Shown here: one piece after another, positions 34,148-44,461 of the stretch | How positions within the stretch are numbered: position 1 is the stretch's first letter | How the letters are laid out: each line of letters begins with the position of its first letter | Assembly (NCBI RefSeq): GCF_017696315.1 | Contig: NZ_JAAORJ010000002.1 | Coordinates: forward strand, 248,001-312,000 | Length of the DNA stretch: 64,000 nt | Source: Prochlorococcus marinus XMU1412 | GTDB taxonomy: Bacteria; Cyanobacteriota; Cyanobacteriia; PCC-6307; Cyanobiaceae | Direction: 5' to 3' | Notes under the pieces: generated by a model | Told to the model about the DNA's origin: nothing | Seen by the model: the letters and a program-made list of their open reading frames with translations, nothing else | Database searches by the model: none | Position numbers and translations under genes: made by a program

Positions 34148-34858
34148 TTAAACACTCAAGAATTTATCAATAACCGCTTGACTCAACTCACTAGTATTTC
34201 CACTGGCAACAATACCTCCGCGTTGCATCGCATAATATCTATTGGCTTGTCTTACAAAATGCAAATGTTGTTCAACTAATAAAACACCAATTCCTGTATC
34301 TCTAATTATCTGGTTAATTGCATTTTCAATGTCTAAAACTATATTTGGCTGAATACCTTCCGTTGGTTCGTCAAGCAATAGAAGTTGAGGTTTGCCTAGC
34401 AATGCTCTTGCAATAGCTAATTGCTGTTGTTGTCCTCCACTAAGATCTCCTCCTTTCCTTTGAAGAAAATCTTTAAGTATTGGGAAGAGATCATAGATAA
34501 ATGGATCTATTTTCTTGTTCTTAGATAATCCACCTGGTAGAGACTCCATCCCTAACATAAGATTCTCTTCAACTGATAGGTATGGAATAATTTCTCTCCC
34601 TTGAGGAACGTAAGCCATTCCTTTCCTGGCCCTCTGATGAGGTGCTTTTCTATTGATATTTTCACCAATTAAATAAATATCTCCTTTTTTTTGTTTTAAC
34701 AAACCAATTAGTGATTTCAATAAAGTTGTTTTGCCAACTCCATTTCTTCCAATCAAACAAACCATTTCTCCTGATTTAACGTTTAAATCTACATCTCTAA
34801 GAATATGGCTCTCGCCATAATAAGTATTTAACGATTTTATCTCGAGTAAATTTTCCAT
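34148..34858 (-). CDS. urtE: Urea ABC transporter ATP-binding protein UrtE
   Basis: 236 residues, the LivF-like ATPase. Walker A LIGRNGVGKTTLLKSL, signature DLSGGQQQQLAIARA, Walker B LLLLDEPTEGIQPN, H-loop LLVEQHLHFVR. Last gene of urtABCDE, starting 2 bases after the urtD stop. High-affinity urea uptake ends with this ATPase pair. Confidence 0.94.
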   Translation of the reverse strand: MENLLEIKSLNTYYGESHILRDVDLNVKSGEMVCLIGRNGVGKTTLLKSLIGLLKQKKGDIYLIGENINRKAPHQRARKGMAYVPQGREIIPYLSVEENLMLGMESLPGGLSKNKKIDPFIYDLFPILKDFLQRKGGDLSGGQQQQLAIARALLGKPQLLLLDEPTEGIQPNIVLDIENAINQIIRDTGIGVLLVEQHLHFVRQANRYYAMQRGGIVASGNTSELSQAVIDKFLSV

Positions 34859-34860
34859 AA

Positions 34861-35610
34861 CTAGTCCTCAGGTCTTCCTAAATAAACATCAATTACTTTT
34901 TTGTCTTTTTGTATGGTTTCCATTGTTCCCTCACATAATACTGTGCCCTGATTTAATACGGAAACATTACTATCAAGTCTTCTTATAAATTCCATATCGT
35001 GATCTATTACCACTACTGTATTTTCGCCTGATAAAGATTTTAATAAATCAGCAGTAAGATCTGTTTCTTCATCAGTTAAACCAGCAACAGGTTCATCTAC
35101 CAACATTAAATCTGGCTTCTGTCCTACTAACATGGCTATCTCGAGCCATTGTTTTTGGCCATGAGATAAAGATCCAGCTTTAGAATCAACTTTTTGAGCT
35201 AAATTAACAATCTTCATAAGACGATCAATCTCATTAAGCTGCTCATTCTTAATACTTTTATTTATAAGGTTTAAGGGACTTTTAGGAGTTGTAACCGATA
35301 TTTCAAGATTTTCTTTAACTGTTAGATTTTCAAAGATTCTTGGACTTTGGAACTTTCTTCCAACTCCAAGTCTGGCTATTTTATGCTCCTTTCTACCTAC
35401 TAAGGATTTCCCTTTAAAAATCACTTCTCCTTTTGTTGGCTTAACCTTTCCAGTTATTACATCAAGAAATGTTGTTTTACCTGCGCCATTGGGTCCTATT
35501 ACAGCTCTTAATTCTCCTTTCTTCAAATTTAAATTAAGTTTGTTGAGGGCTAAAAAACCCTCGAAACTAACAGTAATATCAATTAAATTTAGAAGATCTT
35601 TATTATTCAT
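34861..35610 (-). CDS. urtD: Urea ABC transporter ATP-binding protein UrtD
   Basis: 249 residues, LivG-like ATPase with Walker A VIGPNGAGKTTFLD, signature SLSHGQKQWLEIAML, and Walker B LMLVDEPVAGLTDEE. The HGQKQWLEI form is typical of UrtD. It overlaps the urtC stop by 8 bases (35603-35610). Confidence 0.94.
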   Translation of the reverse strand: MNNKDLLNLIDITVSFEGFLALNKLNLNLKKGELRAVIGPNGAGKTTFLDVITGKVKPTKGEVIFKGKSLVGRKEHKIARLGVGRKFQSPRIFENLTVKENLEISVTTPKSPLNLINKSIKNEQLNEIDRLMKIVNLAQKVDSKAGSLSHGQKQWLEIAMLVGQKPDLMLVDEPVAGLTDEETDLTADLLKSLSGENTVVVIDHDMEFIRRLDSNVSVLNQGTVLCEGTMETIQKDKKVIDVYLGRPED

Positions 35611-36733
35611 TATTCCCCTCCTTATTGTTAACTTCTAAGCTTGGATAGGTTTCAATCTTTCTTTTCAAACCAAATCTTTGAAGAAGATTCCTAGGACCAT
35701 CTCCTTGAATCCATCCTAAAACTCCTTCTGGCAGAGCTGTTACAACTAAGATAAATAACCCTCCTTGAATAAACATCCAGCTAGCAGGTAAAGCTTCACT
35801 TACTAGACTTTTTGCATAGTTGATGAAAACTGCTCCTAGTATTGCTCCCAATAAAGTTCCTCTTCCTCCCACAGCAACCCATATAACCATTTCTATAGAA
35901 AAGGGAACCGTCATAAATTGAGGGGATACTATTCCAGACTGAACTGTATATAAAGCTCCCGAAATTCCTGCGAGACCTCCAGCAATAGAAAATATTATCG
36001 TCTTGAATATAACTGGGTTGTATCCTGTAAACCTAACTCTTGGTTCATCATCTCGTATTCCTATCAGGATATTTCCAAATCTTCCTTTAACTACCCACTT
36101 TGCAAAAAACCATGCTGCTATTACTAGTATGGCGGTTATCCAAAAGAATATTCTTTGCATAGACTCAGACCCAACCATCTGACCAAATAGTTGTGTTACA
36201 TCTGTTTTTAATCCATTTGTTCCATTTATAAGTTTTTGTTGTCCATTAAAAAAGTTAAAGAATACAAGAAGAGAAGCTTGAGTAAGTATAGAAAAATAAA
36301 CCCCTTTGATTCTATTCCTGAAAACGAGAAATCCAATTAAACCAGCAACCAATGCTGGAATTATCCAGATAGCGAAGAAGGTAAAAACAGGAGATCTAAA
36401 CGGTTCCCAGAAAAAAGGTAATTTTTCAACACCATATAAAGCAAAAAATTCAGGAATATTATTTGGAAATTCAGAGGAGCTGGTTATTTGCAAATACATT
36501 GCTGCACAATATCCACCTAGTGCAAAAAATATACCTTGTCCAAGACTTAGTAAACCTGTATATCCCCAGATAAGATCAACACCAAGTGCAACTATGGATA
36601 GGGATAAGTATCTACCTAAAAGGTTTAGTCTAAATACAGGGAGTATAGTTGGTGCCGCAATAATTAAAGCTATTAATATTATCCAAAATGATAATACTAT
36701 TTTTTTGTCAAATTTAATTTTACTTAAGGACAT
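35603..36733 (-). CDS. urtC: Urea ABC transporter permease UrtC
   Basis: 376-residue inner-membrane permease of the LivM type with about 8-10 transmembrane helices: LGVDLIWGYTGLLSLGQGIFFALGG and EMVIWVAVGGRGTLLGAILG are the conserved blocks. It overlaps urtD by 8 bases and urtB by 1 base, so translation is coupled. Confidence 0.93.
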   Translation of the reverse strand: MSLSKIKFDKKIVLSFWIILIALIIAAPTILPVFRLNLLGRYLSLSIVALGVDLIWGYTGLLSLGQGIFFALGGYCAAMYLQITSSSEFPNNIPEFFALYGVEKLPFFWEPFRSPVFTFFAIWIIPALVAGLIGFLVFRNRIKGVYFSILTQASLLVFFNFFNGQQKLINGTNGLKTDVTQLFGQMVGSESMQRIFFWITAILVIAAWFFAKWVVKGRFGNILIGIRDDEPRVRFTGYNPVIFKTIIFSIAGGLAGISGALYTVQSGIVSPQFMTVPFSIEMVIWVAVGGRGTLLGAILGAVFINYAKSLVSEALPASWMFIQGGLFILVVTALPEGVLGWIQGDGPRNLLQRFGLKRKIETYPSLEVNNKEGNNE

Positions 36734-37887
36734 TAGTTCTCAACCATCCTTCCTTTTTGAGGAAATAAACCTGTTGGTTTAAATTGTAGGAATATAACAA
36801 TTAGTGCAAATATCATTACTCTTGCCATACTAGTGGTTGCAAAAAAGTTAATTGTGTTTGATAAAGGTAAAGGCATATCTGGCCATATTGATAAGAGCCT
36901 TCCAGCTCCAATTAAATCAGTCATTATTCCTATCCCAAATGAAGCAAGTACTGTTCCTAATAAATTTCCTACTCCTCCCAGCACTACAACCATAAAACAA
37001 CCAACTATATAGTTTCCGCCAACATTTGGTCCTACAGAACCTAAAAGAGATACCGCTACCCCAGCAACTCCCGCTAAGCCAGATCCAATTCCAAAAGTAA
37101 TTATATCCACTTTTTCAGTAGAAATACCAAGACAATCACTCATTTGTCGGTTCTGAGTAACTGCTCTTATACGCATTCCCCAAGCACTTTGATTAAGAAA
37201 TAATGTTATTGCTATTACAGAGATCAGAGTAATGACAATTATCATTAATCTTGTTTTAGGAAATGCAGTGCCAATAATTTCAACTTGACCTCTCATCCAT
37301 GAGGGTGCTGTTACATCAACATTTCGAGCGCTTGCTCTACTAAGTTTGCTTACAGAGGAAGAGATTACGCTACCTGTCAGGACCCCAGCTAAAGCAGCAA
37401 ATATCCAAGAACTAAATTTAAAATATTTGAAATTTATTGATTCTTTTATTTTTGAAGGGAATGTTGTTGGTAAGAATAAACCAATTAACAGACTTATAAC
37501 TAGACCGGTCCCATAAGCTAAAGGTACGCTTCTGACAAATTGTTGAAGAATTAAGCTTACACCCCAAGTTGCGAGAAGTGTTTCAAGTGGACTTCCATAA
37601 AGCTTTCTTATGATTGTTTTTTCAAGGAGAATTCCTACTACTCCACTAACAATAAAAGCAAGGAAAATAGAAACTATTATGTACGAATTGTAGAAAGGTT
37701 TTAATATAGGTAATTTGAAAATTAATTGTGTTACGTATGTTGTGTAAGCTCCAAGCATCATAAGTTCTCCATGGGCAAGATTTATTACACCCATAAGACC
37801 AAAAACAATTGCTAGACCTAATGCAGCAACAAGTAGTACAGATCCGATTGCAACACCATTAAAAAGGCTATCGAGAAGTAACTCCAA
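36733..37887 (-). CDS. urtB: Urea ABC transporter permease UrtB
   Basis: 384-residue LivH-type permease. The block GVINLAHGELMMLGAYTTYV near the N-terminus and IVGCFMVVVLGGVGNLLGT near the C-terminus are diagnostic. A large middle loop (residues about 175-205) is characteristic of the UrtB subgroup. The gene follows urtA after a hairpin and reads into urtC with a 1-base overlap. Confidence 0.93.
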   Translation of the reverse strand: MELLLDSLFNGVAIGSVLLVAALGLAIVFGLMGVINLAHGELMMLGAYTTYVTQLIFKLPILKPFYNSYIIVSIFLAFIVSGVVGILLEKTIIRKLYGSPLETLLATWGVSLILQQFVRSVPLAYGTGLVISLLIGLFLPTTFPSKIKESINFKYFKFSSWIFAALAGVLTGSVISSSVSKLSRASARNVDVTAPSWMRGQVEIIGTAFPKTRLMIIVITLISVIAITLFLNQSAWGMRIRAVTQNRQMSDCLGISTEKVDIITFGIGSGLAGVAGVAVSLLGSVGPNVGGNYIVGCFMVVVLGGVGNLLGTVLASFGIGIMTDLIGAGRLLSIWPDMPLPLSNTINFFATTSMARVMIFALIVIFLQFKPTGLFPQKGRMVEN

Positions 37888-37920
37888 TTTAGAAAATGAA
37901 AATATTTGATTATATAAAAT

Positions 37921-37944
37921 AAAAGGAGGCGTTAACCTCCCTTT
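37921..37944 (-). terminator. Hairpin between urtA and urtB
   Basis: Read on the minus strand, GGAGG-TTAACG-CCTCC is followed by TTTTATTTTATA, the form of a rho-independent terminator with a 5-bp GC-rich stem. It lies between urtA (ends 37971) and urtB (starts 37887). Such hairpins after solute-binding-protein genes let only part of transcription continue and protect the upstream message. Confidence 0.65.
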
Positions 37945-37970
37945 ATTTTGAAGTATAGGTTTTAAATAGA

Positions 37971-39248
37971 TTAAAGCTTATACTTTTCTCCTTTTGAAGG
38001 ATCTGTCCAATCGCAAGCAAATCCTTTTGAACTTGGATGCTTTTGGTTCCATGCTTGAGGAAGAACAACTCCTGTCTCTTCAAGGATTGTAAATCCACCC
38101 TCTGCATTAATCTCTCCAATTCTCACTGTTTGAGATAAGTGGTGATTAGGCATAACTTCAACAGGACCTTGTGGAGCATCAAATTTTTGTCCAACAAGGG
38201 CTTCCCTTACTGCGTTGTCGTCGAATGTCCCAGCATCTTCTACAGCCTGTTTCCATAAGTAAACCATGTTATAAGCAGATTCTTGAGGATCAGCTACAAC
38301 ACGATCTGCTCCCCATCTTTTCTTGAAACTTGCAGCAAATTTCTTAGATGCAGGAGTATCAATTGACATCATATAGTTCCAAGCTCCGTAGTGACCTTCA
38401 AGGAACTCAGGCCCGATTGTACTAATCTCTTCTTCAGCAATTGAATAGTTCATTACGTAGTACCCACTTGAAGGTGTAATACCTGCGTCTTGAATCTGTT
38501 TGAAGAATGCAACGTTTTGGTCACCATTAAGAGTATTAATGATTATTCCACCGTCAGGCAGCGCTTTTTTGATTTTTGAGATAATTGGAGCAACTTCAGT
38601 ATTTCCTAATGGAAGATAATCTTCTCCAACAACTTTACCTCCTAACTGTTTTACCTGAGCTTTTGTGATTGTGTTTGAAGTTCTAGGGAAAACATAATCA
38701 GAACCTACAAGGAAGAAATCTCCACCAGCTGCGGGAGAACGCTTATACATGAAATCTGTAGCGGGTTCCGATTGTTGGTTTGGTGTGGCTCCTGTATAGA
38801 AAATGTTGTTAGAACATTCTTGAGCTTCATATTGAATTGGGTAGTAGAGGAACGCATCTTTTGATTCGTAGACAGGTAACATTGCCTTTCTACTTGCAGA
38901 TGTCCATCCACCAAATACGACAGGAACTCCGTCTTGGTCTATAAGTTTCTTTGATTTTTCAGCAAAAGTTGGCCAATCAGATGCACCATCTTCAACTATG
39001 TATTCAATTTTGTAGCTTTTGCCGCCAACTGTAACACCACCAGCAGCATTTATCTCTTCAATAGCCATTTTTTCTGTATCAACAAGAGTTGATTCAGAGA
39101 TAGCCATTGTTCCGGATAACGAATGCAAAATACCAACGGTTACTGTGTCATCGAAACTTCCGGAGGTTCCGCCTCCACCACACGAAGTTGCTGTGACCGC
39201 AAGTGAGGCAGTAGCTAAACCTGCCAAAATACGCCTTGAAATTCTCAT
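37971..39248 (-). CDS. urtA: Urea ABC transporter substrate-binding lipoprotein UrtA
   Basis: 425-residue periplasmic urea-binding protein. A twin-Arg-like N-terminus MRISRRILAGLATASLAVTA leads to lipobox Cys23 (ATSC). Then VTVGILHSLSGTMAISE and FGGWTSASRKAMLPVYE are the LivJ/AmiC-like binding fold. TIGPEFLEGHYGAWNYM is typical UrtA. First gene of urtABCDE, transcribed after an NtcA-type promoter, and followed by a hairpin. Confidence 0.96.
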   Translation of the reverse strand: MRISRRILAGLATASLAVTATSCGGGGTSGSFDDTVTVGILHSLSGTMAISESTLVDTEKMAIEEINAAGGVTVGGKSYKIEYIVEDGASDWPTFAEKSKKLIDQDGVPVVFGGWTSASRKAMLPVYESKDAFLYYPIQYEAQECSNNIFYTGATPNQQSEPATDFMYKRSPAAGGDFFLVGSDYVFPRTSNTITKAQVKQLGGKVVGEDYLPLGNTEVAPIISKIKKALPDGGIIINTLNGDQNVAFFKQIQDAGITPSSGYYVMNYSIAEEEISTIGPEFLEGHYGAWNYMMSIDTPASKKFAASFKKRWGADRVVADPQESAYNMVYLWKQAVEDAGTFDDNAVREALVGQKFDAPQGPVEVMPNHHLSQTVRIGEINAEGGFTILEETGVVLPQAWNQKHPSSKGFACDWTDPSKGEKYKL

Positions 39249-39296
39249 GAATTAGGATAAATTAGGTAATTGACCCTCATTAGGGGGATAAAGTAA

Positions 39297-39338
39297 AAGT
39301 TATTAACGAGTGAGGATTCGTTTTGTATCAGTCGTAAC
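39297..39338 (-). promoter_or_regulatory. NtcA-type nitrogen-control promoter of urtA
   Basis: Minus strand GTT-N8-TAC (39338 to 39325), then exactly 22 bases, then TAACTT (39302 to 39297), a TAN3T -10 box. This matches the NtcA-activated promoter layout GTAN8TAC-N22-TAN3T except for the third base of the left half-site. It lies about 50 bases before the urtA start (39248) and fits nitrogen-stress control of urea uptake. Confidence 0.6.
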
Positions 39339-39376
39339 TTTTTGTTGAATCCAATATATTAGTAATGAACATTTTT

Positions 39377-39988
39377 CTAGTTTCGATTGTTGGGTATATG
39401 TGATTCTAAAAATTGAATTATTTCTTCAACTCCTATGCCGCTACTTAGGTTGGTAAAAAACCAAGGTTTCCCTTTTCTCATAAATTCTGCATCACTTTTC
39501 ATAATATTTAAATCTGCGCCAACTTTATCTGCTAAGTCAATTTTATTGATTAATAATAAATCCGACCTTGTTATTCCTGGTCCCCCTTTTCTAGGGATTT
39601 TGTCTCCGGCAGATACATCAATTACATATATTGATAAATCTACAAGTTCTGGACTAAAACTAGATGCTAAGTTATCACCTCCACTTTCTACAAAAACAAA
39701 ATCTAAAGGATTATATTTATTTTCTAACTCTAAAACTGCATTTTTATTTAATGAACAATCCTCTCTTATCGCGGTATGAGGACAACCTCCTGTTTCTACG
39801 CCAATAATCCTTCCTTCCTCTAAAACATTTTTATTTATTAGAAAGTTAGCATCTTCTTTGGTGTAGATATCATTGGTGACAACTGCTATCTCATAATTTT
39901 TTTTCAAGCTCAAGCATAGAGTCTCTACTAATGCAGTTTTACCTGAACCTACAGGCCCAGCAACACCTACTCTCAATTTGCTGCTCAT
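39377..39988 (-). CDS. ureG: Urease accessory GTPase UreG
   Basis: 203-residue SIMIBI GTPase that drives nickel loading of urease with UreE, UreF and UreD. Walker [18 protein letters not shown], then [15 protein letters not shown], the CPH metal motif in [30 protein letters not shown], and INKIDLA. It is the third gene of ureEFG, ending 128 bases before urtA on the same strand. Confidence 0.96.
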   Translation of the reverse strand: MSSKLRVGVAGPVGSGKTALVETLCLSLKKNYEIAVVTNDIYTKEDANFLINKNVLEEGRIIGVETGGCPHTAIREDCSLNKNAVLELENKYNPLDFVFVESGGDNLASSFSPELVDLSIYVIDVSAGDKIPRKGGPGITRSDLLLINKIDLADKVGADLNIMKSDAEFMRKGKPWFFTNLSSGIGVEEIIQFLESHIPNNRN

Positions 39989-39991
39989 AAA

Positions 39992-40678
39992 TTAATTTCT
40001 AAAAAGTTTTGTATAAAGGTCATTATGATTTTGTTGTGCCATAGCTAAACCTACATTGCCAAAATAGATGTCATCAATTTCTTTGTCCATAATTTCTTTA
40101 GAAACTTTTGAAATTATTGCTAATAAGTCTCTCTGAATTAGTTGTGCTTTTGTTGACCCAATGGGAATAATTCTTATTGCAGCACTAAGTTGGTTTGCAC
40201 TCCACGCATATAAAAAGTTCTCAACCATTTCTAACTTGGTAATTTCAAAACAATAACAAGCCCAACTCCACGCTAATGACCAGGAGCTTTTTTTATTATT
40301 TTCATATGGATATTCAAATCCAAATTCTTTGGTTAAATCAATGAGAGAGTTTGCCATTTGAATTTGTTGTTCTCTCATTTCAAGAGAGTCCTTTGATGAG
40401 AGGATCCATTTATCCAAACTAATTAACTTTTGCAAATTACCTTTTAAATTTTTGCGGTCGTTTATCTCATTGAAAATATCAAAAAAGTCTAGTAAAAGTT
40501 TTGCATCTAGTCTTATCTGACCAATTTTTAGTTCACTTATGATTAATTCTTTTACCGAATTTGAATCTGTTAAATTTTTATTATGAAGATAACTCTCCAT
40601 TCCCTCAGAATAACAAAATCCTCCAACTGGTAAGTTAGGACTAATTAATAAATATTTTAATAAGTGACTTTTACTCAT
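39992..40678 (-). CDS. ureF: Urease accessory protein UreF
   Basis: Bridge between UreD and UreG in nickel loading. The start is taken at 40678 (MSKSHLLKYLLISPNLPVGG), inside the ureE stop region by 8 bases. The frame could start four codons earlier. All-helical, with LPVGGFCYSEGMESYLHN at the N-terminus and the C-terminal region TKAQLIQRDLLAI. About 228 residues. Confidence 0.92.
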   Translation of the reverse strand: MSKSHLLKYLLISPNLPVGGFCYSEGMESYLHNKNLTDSNSVKELIISELKIGQIRLDAKLLLDFFDIFNEINDRKNLKGNLQKLISLDKWILSSKDSLEMREQQIQMANSLIDLTKEFGFEYPYENNKKSSWSLAWSWACYCFEITKLEMVENFLYAWSANQLSAAIRIIPIGSTKAQLIQRDLLAIISKVSKEIMDKEIDDIYFGNVGLAMAQQNHNDLYTKLFRN

Positions 40679-41114
40679 GACTATGGGCACCTCTTTCCGG
40701 AAAGAACTTCTTTTGCGTATTTTTTACATCTACTTTAAAATTAAGAAGCATATTTTTTATAACATAATCACTTTTTGTTAGAAGAATGCCCTCTTCTATT
40801 TCTACTTCCACATGCCTATTTCCAAGATGATAAGCAGTTTTAATAAGCTCAATTTTAGAATTTGAACTTATTTCAATTAAATCTTCTGTTTTGGCAATTA
40901 TCTCTACATAAAAATTGGGCTCATTAGTTGAAAGAATATCTCCATCTTTTAATTTGCCATTTCTAGGTAATTGTAAAATTATTTCTTGATCACAATCAGT
41001 TAATCTTTTGCCTCTTAAGATTCTTCTTTCATCTGAACTTAAGGTAAGTTTTAAAAATGAACCTAATTTTGGTTTTTCCTTAATCCAATCAGTTACAACA
41101 ATTTGTTTATTCAT
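40671..41114 (-). CDS. ureE: Urease accessory protein UreE (nickel metallochaperone)
   Basis: Binds nickel and delivers it to urease. Start at 41114 (MNKQIVVTDWIKE) rather than 41126, because the longer form starts with MIMR and reads a repeated ATG-rich segment. The C-terminus has the His-tail form EDRGAHSHE-like (RGAHSHE). Core LTSSDERRILRGKRLTDCDQE and AYHLGNRHVEVEIEE (nickel-site His) are intact. About 147 residues. Starts divergently from ureD across a 54-base gap. Confidence 0.92.
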   Translation of the reverse strand: MNKQIVVTDWIKEKPKLGSFLKLTLSSDERRILRGKRLTDCDQEIILQLPRNGKLKDGDILSTNEPNFYVEIIAKTEDLIEISSNSKIELIKTAYHLGNRHVEVEIEEGILLTKSDYVIKNMLLNFKVDVKNTQKKFFPERGAHSHE

Positions 41115-41168
41115 TCTCATTATCAAAATTTTTGGTTACTTTAATTTAGTAATTAAAGAAAACAATTT

Positions 41169-42071
41169 ATGATTAAAACTTCATGGGAAGGTAATTGTTT
41201 CTTAAATTTTTTCAATAATAAAGCAAGTTTAGGAAATGTTGATAAAACAATCTTTAAATCTAAATCAACTTCTCCTTATAAGTTATTGAAGTCTACTCAT
41301 GATCAAGAGGGCAGATGCATTTTGCCTGTTCTACATACTGCAGGGGGATTGGTAGGAGGTGATTTACTCGATTTTGAGGTAAATCTTGAAAAAAACTCTA
41401 AGGTTTTGTTGACTACTTCTTCAGCTCAGAAAGTATATGGATCAGTTGGAAGATCTAAAATCAATCCAAAAGGAAGTTTTTCAAAGCAAAAGAATCTCAT
41501 AAACATTCTTGACAATTCTCATTTAGAGTATCTTCCCCAAGAAACAATCATCTTTGCAAATGGTTTATATGAGCAAATTTTTAAAGTATCTATTTCAGAA
41601 ACTTCAAGTTTTTTATTTACTGATTTAATAAGACTTGGAAGATCATCTTCCGGGGAATCTATTGAAAGTGGAGTTTTCAGGTCTAAATTAGAAATTATGA
41701 GAAATAATGATTTACTTGATGATTGGGAATATGTTGATCAGATTGAATTATCTAAGGCAAGTTTTGTGGCCAAGTCAGGTATGGATTACATGCCCGTTTT
41801 TGGATCCTTAATTTGGATTTGCGAGAAAGATTTTTCCAAGTCAAAAATAAATAATCTTGTGGGAAATATAAAAAAGATTTTCAATGAAACTAATAATAAT
41901 TTATCTATTGGAATCCTTGAAAATGGAATCTCCGTAAGATTCCTAGGCAGTTCTTCTCAAGATGCTAGAAAATGTTTTTTTTGTATTTGGAAACAAATTA
42001 GGTCTGTTTGTGGATTTTGTAAGCCAAAATATCAAGGTGTATGGCCTTTACAAGATTCTATGAATTATTAA
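41169..42071 (+). CDS. ureD: Urease accessory protein UreD
   Basis: Scaffold for urease activation, 300 residues. The start [20 protein letters not shown] and the region [17 protein letters not shown] are UreD marks. [12 protein letters not shown] and [14 protein letters not shown] follow. It is first in the plus-strand ureDABC arm, divergent from ureEFG. Confidence 0.94.
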   Translation: MIKTSWEGNCFLNFFNNKASLGNVDKTIFKSKSTSPYKLLKSTHDQEGRCILPVLHTAGGLVGGDLLDFEVNLEKNSKVLLTTSSAQKVYGSVGRSKINPKGSFSKQKNLINILDNSHLEYLPQETIIFANGLYEQIFKVSISETSSFLFTDLIRLGRSSSGESIESGVFRSKLEIMRNNDLLDDWEYVDQIELSKASFVAKSGMDYMPVFGSLIWICEKDFSKSKINNLVGNIKKIFNETNNNLSIGILENGISVRFLGSSSQDARKCFFCIWKQIRSVCGFCKPKYQGVWPLQDSMNY

Positions 42072-42121
42072 TTATGTTCAGAAAGAACCTTTTTTAAGAA
42101 TTTATAGATTAATTTTTTATT

Positions 42122-42424
42122 ATGCATCTTTCACCTCAAGAAAAGGATAAATTATTGATTTTTTCAGCGGCACTCTTAGCTGAAAGAAGGCTTAGTCGAG
42201 GTCTTAAGCTTAATTATCCTGAAACGATAGCTTTTTTAAGTTTTCAAGTTCTTGAAGGAGCACGAGACGGCAAAAGTGTAAGTCAATTAATGTCAGAGGG
42301 AAGTACTTGGCTTTCAAAATCACAAGTTATGGAGGGCATTCCTGAAATGGTTGATGAAGTTCAAATAGAAGCGGTTTTTCCCGATGGGACTAAATTAGTT
42401 ACTATTCACAATCCGATTAATTAG
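42122..42424 (+). CDS. ureA: Urease subunit gamma
   Basis: 100 residues, [20 protein letters not shown] onward, the standard length. Separate gamma subunit as in most bacteria. It is 50 bases after ureD and 2 bases before ureB, with the catalytic alpha subunit next. Confidence 0.96.
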   Translation: MHLSPQEKDKLLIFSAALLAERRLSRGLKLNYPETIAFLSFQVLEGARDGKSVSQLMSEGSTWLSKSQVMEGIPEMVDEVQIEAVFPDGTKLVTIHNPIN

Positions 42425-42426
42425 TT

Positions 42427-42747
42427 ATGAGTAATTTAATTCCTGGCGAAATAATTCCTGAACAAGGTGAAATCGAACTAAATCTTAGTAAGCAAGTTAA
42501 AACAGTAACGGTTTCTAATTCTGGAGATAGACCTGTGCAAGTTGGTTCTCATTATCATTTTTATGAAGCTAATAAGGCTTTAAATTTTGATCGAGAAATA
42601 ACACATGGTATGCGTCTTGACATTCCTGCAGGAACAGCAATTAGATTTGAACCGGGTGATACAACAGATGTCAAATTAGTGCCATTTTCAGGTTTAAGAA
42701 ATGCATATGGTTTTAATTCATTAGTTAATGGTTCTTTAGATAATTAA
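42427..42747 (+). CDS. ureB: Urease subunit beta
   Basis: 106 residues beginning [20 protein letters not shown], with [16 protein letters not shown], a diagnostic beta-subunit block. Starts 2 bases after the ureA stop and ends 4 bases before ureC. Confidence 0.96.
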   Translation: MSNLIPGEIIPEQGEIELNLSKQVKTVTVSNSGDRPVQVGSHYHFYEANKALNFDREITHGMRLDIPAGTAIRFEPGDTTDVKLVPFSGLRNAYGFNSLVNGSLDN

Positions 42748-42751
42748 AATT

Positions 42752-44461
42752 ATGTCTTATAAAATCGACAGAAAAACTTATGCTCAAACTTACGGACCCA
42801 CTGCTGGGGATAGAGTAAGGCTTGCGGATACCGAATTATTTATAGAAGTAGAAAAAGATCTAACTACTTACGGAGATGAAGTTAAATTCGGAGGTGGCAA
42901 AGTTATTCGAGATGGGATGGGACAATCTCAAGTAACAAGAGGAGAAGGGGCTGTAGATACCGTAATAACCAATGCTTTGATTGTGGATTGGTGGGGAATA
43001 ATTAAGGCGGATATAGGATTAAAAGACGGTATGATTTTTGAAATCGGTAAAGCGGGTAATCCTGATATCCAAGATAACGTTAATATTGTTATTGGCGCCT
43101 CAACAGAAGTAATAGCTGGAGAAGGCCATATTCTTACTGCAGGATCAATAGATACTCATATACACTTTATATGTCCCCAACAAATTGAAACAGCCCTTGC
43201 TTCAGGAATTACAACTATGTTGGGAGGTGGAACTGGACCTGCGACTGGGACTAACGCCACTACCTGCACACCGGGTCGTTTTCATATTTCTAGGATGCTT
43301 CAATCTGCAGAAGCATTTCCTATGAATTTAGGTTTTTTTGGTAAAGGAAATTCAACGAATGAAAGAAATCTTATTGATCAAGTCGAAGCTGGAGCATGTG
43401 GATTGAAGCTTCATGAGGATTGGGGAACGACTCCATCTACGATAAATTCTTGTTTAAATGTTGCAGATAACCTTGATGTTCAAGTTTGTATTCATACTGA
43501 TACTTTAAATGAGGCAGGCTTTGTTGAAGATACCATCAATGCTATTGCAGGAAGAACAATTCATACTTTTCATACCGAAGGAGCAGGTGGAGGCCATGCC
43601 CCAGACATTATAAAAATTTGTGGAGAAAAAAATGTTCTCCCAAGTAGTACTAATCCAACAAGACCTTATACGAGAAACACACTTGAAGAACATCTTGACA
43701 TGTTAATGGTATGTCATCATTTAGATTCTAAAATTCCAGAAGATATTGCATTCGCGGAATCAAGGATAAGAAGAGAGACTATTGCTGCAGAGGACATCCT
43801 ACATGATATGGGCGCCTTCTCAATTATCGCTAGTGACTCTCAAGCTATGGGAAGAGTTGGTGAAGTAATAACAAGAACTTTTCAAACTGCCCATAAAATG
43901 AAAGTTCAAAGAGGACCTCTATCAAAGGATTCTGATAGGAACGATAATTACAGAGTAAAGCGATATATCTCTAAAGTTACAATTAACCCTGCAATAGCCC
44001 ATGGTATTAATAAATATGTTGGATCTATAGAAAAGGGAAAAATTGCAGACTTAGTATTGTGGAAACCTTCATTTTTTGCGGTAAAGCCTGAACTAGTTGT
44101 TAAAGGAGGATCTATAGTTTGGTCCCAAATGGGTGATGCAAATGCTTCAATTCCTACTCCAGGGCCTGTACATGGTCGACCTATGTTTGCAAGTTTCGGC
44201 CAATCTCTAATTAAGAGTTCTTTTACCTTTTTAAGTAAAAATTCAATTGATCAAAATATTCCAAATAAATTAGGTTTACACAAAAAATGTATTGCCGTTG
44301 AAAATACCAGAAATATCAATAAATCACACTTTAAACTTAATAATGAACTACCAAATATTTCAGTTGATCCTCAAACTTATGAAGTTTTTTCTGATGGGGA
44401 ACTTCTTACTTGTGAACCTCTTGATGAAGTCCCAATGGCTCAAAGGTACTTTTTACTTTAG
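42752..44461 (+). CDS. ureC: Urease subunit alpha (catalytic)
   Basis: Hydrolyses urea to ammonia and CO2 with two Ni ions. 569 residues. Ni ligands: HIHFICPQQ (two His), the carbamylated Lys in [12 protein letters not shown], the His in HTDTLNEAG and [15 protein letters not shown], and the Asp in [14 protein letters not shown]. The catalytic His lies in VCHHLD. All motifs are intact, so the enzyme should be active. The 3' end overlaps gpgS by 4 bases on the opposite strand. Confidence 0.98.
   Translation: MSYKIDRKTYAQTYGPTAGDRVRLADTELFIEVEKDLTTYGDEVKFGGGKVIRDGMGQSQVTRGEGAVDTVITNALIVDWWGIIKADIGLKDGMIFEIGKAGNPDIQDNVNIVIGASTEVIAGEGHILTAGSIDTHIHFICPQQIETALASGITTMLGGGTGPATGTNATTCTPGRFHISRMLQSAEAFPMNLGFFGKGNSTNERNLIDQVEAGACGLKLHEDWGTTPSTINSCLNVADNLDVQVCIHTDTLNEAGFVEDTINAIAGRTIHTFHTEGAGGGHAPDIIKICGEKNVLPSSTNPTRPYTRNTLEEHLDMLMVCHHLDSKIPEDIAFAESRIRRETIAAEDILHDMGAFSIIASDSQAMGRVGEVITRTFQTAHKMKVQRGPLSKDSDRNDNYRVKRYISKVTINPAIAHGINKYVGSIEKGKIADLVLWKPSFFAVKPELVVKGGSIVWSQMGDANASIPTPGPVHGRPMFASFGQSLIKSSFTFLSKNSIDQNIPNKLGLHKKCIAVENTRNINKSHFKLNNELPNISVDPQTYEVFSDGELLTCEPLDEVPMAQRYFLL

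Noticed and set aside
41103-41126. A Fur-like stretch (ATTCTCATTATC) in front of ureE
   Set aside because: It lies over the alternative ATG codons at the ureE N-terminus (reads MIMRM), and only one half fits. Urease genes have no iron link, so the likeness is probably a result of coding sequence.
41139-41156. An inverted repeat TTACTTTAATTTAGTAA between ureE and ureD
   Set aside because: The half sites point the wrong way for an NtcA box (TAC...GTA), and short AT palindromes are frequent here.
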